64,000 nt of DNA, taken from contig WPIO01000030.1 of assembly GCA_009760855.2 (NCBI GenBank), positions 4,037,001 through 4,101,000 on the forward strand, written 5' to 3'. This DNA comes from Cristatella mucedo. Its lineage: Eukaryota; Bryozoa; Phylactolaemata; Cristatellidae. Every line of letters begins with the position of its first letter. Position 1 is the first letter of the stretch. Both the position numbers and the translations under genes were made by a program. Below are positions 59,509-64,000 of the stretch, piece by piece. A model generated the notes under the pieces. It worked only from the letters and a program-made list of their open reading frames with translations, made no database searches and was not told where the DNA came from.

Positions 59509-59974
59509 CTATTGCTCAACCTGGTCAAAATAAAACATATCTAGCAAACAAAGTGACCAAACTTTTGAGAAATATATTATGAAACGTGAATTGCATTAGG
59601 ATCACTAATGCCCATTTCGAAAAAGAAGCCACCGGGATAAAGCTATTCCTCCATGAATGCACTGGTGTCGGTCGGTTCTGAAGGTCTAAATAAATGTCTT
59701 GGGTCACGATACCTAGTATGTGATGCGGGACTCATCACCATTTCTGCCGCAACACCCCCATACCATGACAACTCTTCCCCTCCATGAATTAGACTGCTAT
59801 CTGCAGGGATTTTGGTGAGCAGGCTTAGTTTGATCGACAATGCAGGTACAGAATTCTCTTGCAGTAAGAAAAGTGTGTGAATTTCCTTTCTCACTTCATA
59901 CAACTCTACCCCAATCTTCAGGATCCCAGTGGATTTAAGCCTTACCCCAATCTACTTGGCTTACCGTATTTGTC

Positions 59975-60125
59975 GGGGACAGATGGGGGTTTTCTCTTTT
60001 CGACACCAATAATGCATACCAGCCTCATCTAATTGCCTTCTGATGGTATCACTGCTAACTCGCGTCCCAGACAATGCTTGCAGACTTTAAGCATGAGCCC
60101 ATGCCGACATAAAAACTCCGAGATG
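59975..60125 (-). pseudogene. Tc1-like transposase fragment
   Basis: Minus strand reads LSGTRVSSDTIRRQLDEAGM and HYWCRKEKTP, which matches the second HTH region of Tc1-family transposases (the S-x-x-T-[IV]-R-R-x-L-x-x-A-G pattern). Confidence 0.6.
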
Positions 60126-60231
60126 GTGTTTCCGCCTAGTGGTGAGGGGCAGCCCAACAGATGCATTTTCAGGGCTTACGGTCTTTACTTTTGTTTACAA
60201 CGTTAGGAAGGTAGCACTCTTCGGTATTGTG

Positions 60232-60446
60232 CTTATGCGTGCTGACCCTGCGCATGCTGCCACTAACCACATTTGCATGCTGACCCTGTGCACGTCACCC
60301 CTAACCATGTTATTCATGCTGTTTATCAAGCATGATATTACTCACCATTCAATTGCATTTCCCTTTGCAGCAAATGTAAAGCACCTATGAAGAGATTGAG
60401 TTCTCTGAGGGCGCTTTATCAAGTGCATTATTATTACTATTGTTGT
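60232..60446 (+). mobile_element. LINE 3' UTR and tail
   Basis: CTTATGCGTGCTGACCCTGC, ACCATGTTATTCATGCTG, AATGTAAAGCACCTATGAAG, CTCTGAGGGCGCTTTATC and ATT units. Well preserved relative to other copies. Confidence 0.88.
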
Positions 60447-61690
60447 TGTAGAAATTTGACTGCACGAGTGGCCGTAGTGTCAAACCTCTTACAATGCCAG
60501 AATGTTTACCCCCTGCCACGAAGCTTGACAATTGGGCGATATTTGGAATGGGTGGTCGGCTTTCCCTCTGAATAAATAAGGCTCAATGAGTTCCCTGTAT
60601 AATTTCAAGTTCCATGCAGCCTCGGGTTTCGGCATGAGCTAATAAAGCTTTGTTTCTAGATATCCTATTCTGACCAAAACCAACCGTTTTAACCGAGTTT
60701 CAATGGTTTAGCTTAATTCTAAGCGCATCGTCAAAACAATCCATCTTTATCAATGCAATTTGTGCTCGGACCTCTAATAATGAGACAAAATCTACATCTG
60801 GGCTACGATGCCACAGGGAGCCTAGGAAAAGCCGCTAATCGAGCAAGTCTAGATCGTCAAAGAACCTTTGCCTTTGAGTGTACATGAGGAGGCTGATAAC
60901 TCTGGCAATAAACCGGCATTGTAGCACACCCTGATTATTAGAATGTAGCTACGTCTAGCAGCGAAGGCGAGATCCGATCCCGAGTGAGCACACTGAAGAT
61001 ACACACACACAAATAGTCAACAATAATAATTAAAATAGGTAAAAATTTCAACTATTTTTTGTCTTTGGCTAAAAAGTGAGTTTTACTAATTCCGAATGCC
61101 CAACACCAATAGAAGGTGAGCTACTCTTACAGAAAACTTTGATTCTGTGGTCAGGACATTGATATTTTGAAATTATCAGGCTTTGCTGTTAGGCAGGGTG
61201 CTGACTTCATATTTCCACCTACAACCAGCAGTGTGTTACTACCCGAATTAGTAAGGGTTACGCAGACATAACACTGAAGAGTAGTATCCATAAAGTCATA
61301 ACATAACAGGTGCCTAATGCTAACATTTTAGCTTATTTTATTGAGAGTAAGAGAACAGTGAATAGCTATATTTGATTGACATGGCAACAAGAGATTGATG
61401 GCATCCCGAAGGCGAATTTTGCTAAGTGTCTGGGCAATGTTTCAGGAACAGTGCTAGTGAAAGCCGGCTGACAATATGCTCGCCAGGCCCACAGAGCAAA
61501 CACCAGCTTGCCTGTCGTGGATCAAGCCACGCTTTGGGCAACCCATTGCACATGCAAACACTGCAAGCAAACTCTTGAAAGTAAGGTGAACAATTAGCAG
61601 ACGAAATGTCTTAACAATATTGTGCAATGTACAAAATATCATTTTTTTAATTAATATGATTTTGGTATGTTTACAAGTTGTTAAGGGTAT
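60447..61690. other. Stretch with no recognised feature
   Basis: Upstream of the RUVBL1 exons on the minus strand, so probably intron. No Walker A or other RUVBL1 coding sequence was seen. Confidence 0.5.
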
Positions 61691-62103
61691 AAAAGAGAGC
61701 TTGTTTGCTTAAGCTTGCTATTCCAAGAATTTGGCTTGAACCGACTGACCACTCAAGCAACTGCTACATCTGCTTGGTTGACCCTGCTATACGTCGAAAT
61801 GACAAGAGTGAGCCTCCTATCACTAACCACACATTGTCTTTCATCCGCCCACTACCACACTGCCCTAAGCATCCTGACCCAGCCCTAAGCAGAAGGATAC
61901 TCTATCTTAAGAAGAGGCCAGTAAGCCACACAGACAAACCCAGATTCGCATTTCAGAGGATGCAGATGAGAGTAAGCTATACTTCCTAAACATTAGGACC
62001 TCAACGACCTGATCAGTGATACTGGCTAACCTAGATTAATGCTAAGCTTTTGACATCTAGGCTCAATTAGAGGAACTTTTGGATGAAAGCCTGAAAGTAA
62101 TAG

Positions 62104-62199
<96 letters not shown>

Positions 62200-62480
62200 G
62201 TGAGTGAGTGAGTGAGTGAGTGAGTGAGTGAGTGAGAGTGAATGGTGCCTGTGTATTCAGCTGTTCATCCAGGAGCCTCAATGCCTCTGCATCGAAACTG
62301 GGACAAGTATATGTACATCTTAAAGAGGACTACACCAGTGTACAAGTGTTACTGAGTGGCTTGAAGTATAGTGACTATCGCTGGGAGGGCCTGGCTGACT
62401 TCAAAATGGTGCAATTTCTGATGTGCCTCAAAGGCTGTTTTACAAAGTTTCTTTGGTTTCTTTACCTATGGAAAAGCTAG
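61690..62480 (+). pseudogene. Remnant of a widespread unannotated invertebrate ORF family
   Basis: Two plus-strand pieces: 61705-61990 (WLEPTDHSSNCYICLVDP, FIRPLPHCPKHPDPALSR) and 62250-62480 (KLGQVYVHLKEDYTSVQVLL, GLKYSDYRWEGLADFKMVQF, LMCLKGCFTKFLWFLYLW). From memory, motifs of the type D-H-x-x-x-C-Y-x-C-L and KY-x-x-[FY]-x-W-x-x-x-x-DFKM-x-x-F-L-x-G-L-Q-G-G-[FY]-T-K occur in many repeated uncharacterised proteins of arthropods, cnidarians and others, probably from a mobile element. A microsatellite splits it. Function unknown. Confidence 0.5.
62107..62237. repeat. (GA)n then (GTGA)n compound microsatellite
   Basis: About 44 GA units followed by ten GTGA units. Confidence 0.97.
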
Positions 62481-62503
62481 GACATTTAATGAAAATAGAT
62501 ATA

Positions 62504-62625
62504 AATATACTTCATTTGTATGGTGCCATAATGGAACCTAATCTCTATCAAGATGCTTTACATATGCCGAAGTGCTAGAGCTCACGACCTTGGACGTTAA
62601 TGGTGTGCACTTTACCCTTGGGATA
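62504..62625 (-). mobile_element. SINE-A copy, diverged
   Basis: Minus strand: CCAAGGTCGTGAGCTCTAGC, AAAGCATCTTGATAGAGATT, TATGGCACCATACAAATGA. Confidence 0.78.
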
Positions 62626-62841
62626 AAGATAGTGCACTATCACAATAAATTGGCCACAGCAGACCGAGTTCTCAGTAGGGCAGAACAAGGTCAAGTGCGA
62701 ACCGATAGTAGACCCTCGGAAAGTATTGATACCACCAGGGCACATGAAGTTAGACCTAATCACACTCTATAGACACCGACTCAGAAGCAATACAGTATCG
62801 TGGGCAGGATTTCACTTTAGATATTGAAAACTAAAACTGGA

Positions 62842-62900
62842 TAAGCTTGTATGGTGCCTTAGGAGTACTTAAACTCTATTCATCTGCTTTACAAAGGCTT
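62842..62900 (-). mobile_element. SINE-A tail fragment
   Basis: Plus-strand text TATGGTGCCTTAGGAGTACTT ... CATCTGCTTTACAAAGGC is a degenerate antisense tail. Confidence 0.6.
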
Positions 62901-63068
62901 CAGATCTTGAACCAATGATACGGTGCTAACTTAACTAGGATTTTAGCCCAATTTTAAGATGCTCCACGACAGTCCACGGCCAGGTCGAGAGTAGTATAGA
63001 ATACTGAATAATCTTTACCCAATTCAAAAAGGTTAGTTCTAAAAATCTTCTGAACCATGTCTAACTTA

Positions 63069-64000
63069 TTGGGTTGGCAACTAAGTTCCTGCCGTTTTTT
63101 TTTTATTTTAACATTTAGCATGTCATTAAATGTTTTTGGCATGTTTTAAATCATTCGAAAGAGAATGTGTTGTTCTACCGAAATCTTATTTTTTGTTTGA
63201 GTTAATTATTCTCCTTATTTTCAGATCATTGAAATGGAATGTCGAGTTGAGAAAAGTTAGCATTCTCGATACCTTTTTACTTTTAACCAAGGTTCTAAGG
63301 CCATAAAAGCTGCTCGTGACATTTGTGCTGTGTACGGAAATGGTGCCATAGCTGAAAGAACCACTCGTGATTGGTACCCAAAGTTCAAAAAATAGAAATT
63401 ATGACTTCAAAAAACGCACCTCATTCTCGTCATCCAATTAAATTCGATGAAGAGCAATTAAACCAACTTGTGCACAAAAATTCGAGTCAAACGACAAGGG
63501 AACTGGCAGAGGCAATGGAATGCTCCCACACTGCTATAGAGAAGCATCTTCACTCAATGGGAAAGGTTCAGAAGTGTGGAGCAATGGATTCTGCATGCTT
63601 TAAGTGTCCACAACAAAAATCAACGAGCCACAATCTCCACTGGTTTGCTTGCTCGTCACTGCTCAACTCATGGACACAGGCAACGATTTCTTTATCGAAT
63701 CGTTACAGGCAACGAAAAATGGTGCCTGTACATTAATATGAAGCAGCGCAAGGAATGGCCTAGCCCGGTGAACAAGTGAAACCGTGCGTGAAACAAGATC
63801 TTCATCCCCGTAAAACAATGTTGTGCGTATGGTGGGACTGGGAAGGGATCACCCATTACGAATTGCTTGAAAGGAACAAAAAGGTTAACGCGGAACTTTA
63901 TGTTCAACAGATGGAACGACTCAACACGGCTATTCAAGAGAAAAGACCTAATCGGCAGCATGGAGTTCTTTGACTGTACGACAACGCCTGCCCTCATATC
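63069..64000 (+). mobile_element. mariner element, 5' part, cut by window end
   Basis: Preceded by TA, begins with the terminal repeat TTGGGTTGGCAACTAAGTTC. The transposase frame starts at ATG 63234 but has a stop after eight codons, then SKAIKAARDICAVYGNGAIA, TTRELAEAMECSHTAIEKHL, LLARHCSTHGHRQRFLYRIV, TGNEKWCLYINMKQRKEW (first catalytic Asp region shifted to E), MLCVWWDWEGITHYELLERN and QQMERLNTAIQEKRPNRQHG in different frames. Dead copy. The third catalytic Asp region and 3' repeat are outside the window. Confidence 0.9.

Noticed and set aside
59643..59903. 86-residue minus-strand frame upstream of the RUVBL1 exons
   Set aside because: It does not resemble RUVBL1, its borders are not exon-like, and no family was recognised.

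Overview
The window is animal nuclear DNA. It holds a long, intron-rich gene with GT-AG introns, several classes of animal transposon, tRNA-derived SINEs and many (CT)n/(GA)n microsatellites. No bacterial, organellar or viral genes were seen. The gene content (a collagen XV/XVIII-type multiplexin and RUVBL1) and the repeats (CR1/L2-like LINEs with a YADDTQLY reverse transcriptase, Tigger/pogo, mariner, Tc1-like and a SPIN-like hAT MITE) suggest an invertebrate bilaterian. I cannot name the phylum from sequence alone.

Region 1 (1-32985, + strand) is one collagen gene. It encodes a signal peptide, a laminin-G/TSPN domain, an acidic Ser-Gly-rich linker, many short Gly-X-Y segments separated by non-collagenous breaks, a C-terminal trimerization segment, a Pro/Ser-rich hinge and a complete endostatin module ending at a TAA. 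I resolved 23 exons with good splice sites and two tentative micro-exons. The joined frame stays open and is about 1,365 codons, close to vertebrate collagens XV and XVIII. The initiator ATG may lie just upstream of the window. Introns carry LINE and SINE copies, a tRNA-Asn-like sequence and long microsatellites.

Region 2 (about 32986-56870) has no cellular gene that I can recognise. It is a nest of mobile elements: at least six antisense or sense copies of a CR1/L2-group LINE, two families of tRNA-derived SINE, two C-terminal remnants of another non-LTR element, a 184-bp SPIN-like hAT MITE with its target duplication, and a 3.6-kb decayed Tigger element split by a roughly 1-kb inverted-repeat element and a SINE.

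Region 3 (56873-59471, - strand) holds the last four exons of RUVBL1 (Pontin), a AAA+ ATPase. A decayed Tc1-like transposase and two SINEs sit in one intron. Its upstream exons were not found and probably lie beyond position 64000. The remaining sequence (59480-64000) carries LINE and SINE tails, Tc1-like remnants, a decayed ORF of a widespread unannotated invertebrate family, a (GA)n/(GTGA)n tract and the 5' part of a broken mariner element cut by the window end.

The collagen gene and RUVBL1 are convergent and separated by about 24 kb of repeats. Their products are unrelated in function: one is an extracellular basement-membrane proteoglycan/collagen, the other a nuclear chromatin and snoRNP ATPase. 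The most notable non-genic observations are the SPIN-like element, the 3' hairpin tail shared by LINEs and SINEs, and the long inverted repeat nested in Tigger.
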